A stretch of 7,181 bases of DNA, from positions 1-7,181 of the forward strand of contig JABDPP010000164.1 of assembly GCA_013042765.1 (NCBI GenBank). The letters run 5' to 3'. Made by a program: the position numbers and the translations under genes. Shown one piece after another: positions 6,699 through 7,181 of this stretch; positions within the stretch are counted from its first letter, which is position 1, and the number at the start of each line of letters is the position of its first letter. A model generated the notes under the pieces. The model had not been told where the DNA came from and made no database searches. It saw nothing but the letters and a program-made list of their open reading frames with translations. The stretch is from Litoreibacter sp. (lineage in GTDB: Bacteria; Pseudomonadota; Alphaproteobacteria; Rhodobacterales; Rhodobacteraceae).

Positions 6699-7181
6699 GC
6701 CTGACGGAGACACCCACTGCTTCCGCCTGCCCCGGATGCACTGCCATGCCCGATCCGGGCAAGGACGCCACCCGCAAGGCAGACGCCATACAGAGCATTG
6801 AGTTGGCCCTACCCGGCATTCATTGCGCCGGCTGCATCGCATCGGTCGAACGTGGCCTTACGCGACTTCCAGAGGTGAGCGCCGCCCGGGTCAATCTCAG
6901 CCAGAAGCGCGTGCGCATTGACACCGCGGGAGAGGTCGCGCCGGAGACCCTGATCGATCACCTCGCCAGCATAGGTTACGAGGCGCGCCATCTCGACAGC
7001 GATCTTCTCGGCCCGCGTGCCGATGACACCGGGCGTGACCTGATGATGCGGCTGGCCGTTGCTGGGTTCGCAATGATGAACGTGATGTTGCTCTCTGTGG
7101 CGGTCTGGTCCGGCGCGGCAGACGCAACGCGGGATCTGTTCCACTGGATTTCGGCCAGCATCGCGCTGCCGACAATCGCCT
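6695..7181 (+). CDS. ccoI: Copper P1B-type ATPase CcoI (FixI), partial, 3' end beyond the window
   Basis: This is the start of a copper-transporting ATPase needed to load CuB in cbb3 oxidase. 162 codons are visible and the frame is open at the window edge. A heavy-metal-associated domain spans about residues 34-100, with the metal motif GIHCAGC (C44, C47). A second short motif, CPGC (C12, C15), lies ahead of that domain. Helices begin at about 117, with MNVMLLSVAVWSG (128-140) typical of the first membrane segment of CcoI/FixI. The phosphorylation (DKTGT) and CPC metal-site motifs would lie downstream and cannot be checked. The start overlaps the ccoH stop in ATGA, with AGGGAG 5 nt upstream. 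ccoS is expected after it. Confidence 0.95.
   Translation, partial: MSLTETPTASACPGCTAMPDPGKDATRKADAIQSIELALPGIHCAGCIASVERGLTRLPEVSAARVNLSQKRVRIDTAGEVAPETLIDHLASIGYEARHLDSDLLGPRADDTGRDLMMRLAVAGFAMMNVMLLSVAVWSGAADATRDLFHWISASIALPTIA

Noticed and set aside
6809..7175. Minus-strand frames at the right end
   Set aside because: They lie opposite ccoI, whose HMA motif and membrane segment identify the true coding strand.

Overview
The window carries most of a cbb3-type cytochrome c oxidase locus. In order, the plus strand encodes the structural operon ccoN-ccoO-ccoQ-ccoP and then the assembly operon ccoG-ccoH-ccoI, with ccoI cut by the right edge. A universal stress protein gene is divergent on the left. 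The GC-rich sequence, the ccoNOQP-ccoGHI order, the long CcoN with two extra N-terminal helices, and FnrL-type TTGA-N6-TCAA boxes all point to an alphaproteobacterium. Rhodobacteraceae (Rhodobacter or roseobacter type) is most likely. That placement comes from recalled family similarity, not a database search.

Layout: 32-871 (minus) is a two-domain UspA-like protein. 872-1060 is a divergent control region with a perfect FNR/FnrL box (959-972), a one-mismatch box 32 bp away (927-940), a -10-like element for ccoN (995-1000) and a perfect inverted repeat over the predicted ccoN start site (1000-1014). 1061-4552 holds ccoN, ccoO, ccoQ and ccoP. 4553-4818 has no gene but holds three successive inverted repeats and then a third FNR/FnrL box (4745-4758) for the assembly genes. 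4819-7181 holds ccoG, ccoH and partial ccoI, joined by 4-base ATGA overlaps.

How the genes work together: CcoN is the haem b/b3-CuB catalytic subunit. CcoO (one c haem) and CcoP (two c haems) bring electrons to it from the cytochrome bc1 complex and soluble or membrane-bound cytochrome c. CcoQ is a small accessory membrane subunit. CcoG (cupric reductase type ferredoxin-like protein), CcoH (assembly and stability) and CcoI (P1B copper ATPase) provide copper and assemble the complex. The oxidase allows respiration at low oxygen, and the FNR-type boxes fit induction when oxygen falls. UspA appears to share that control.

No undescribed system is apparent. All genes belong to known families and every key ligand checked is present. 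The points worth a second look are regulatory (paired divergent FNR boxes, the inverted repeat at the start site, the stem-loop array between ccoP and ccoG) and small protein details (Cys-rich tail of CcoQ, extra CxxC at the CcoI N-terminus, nucleotide motif variation in UspA).
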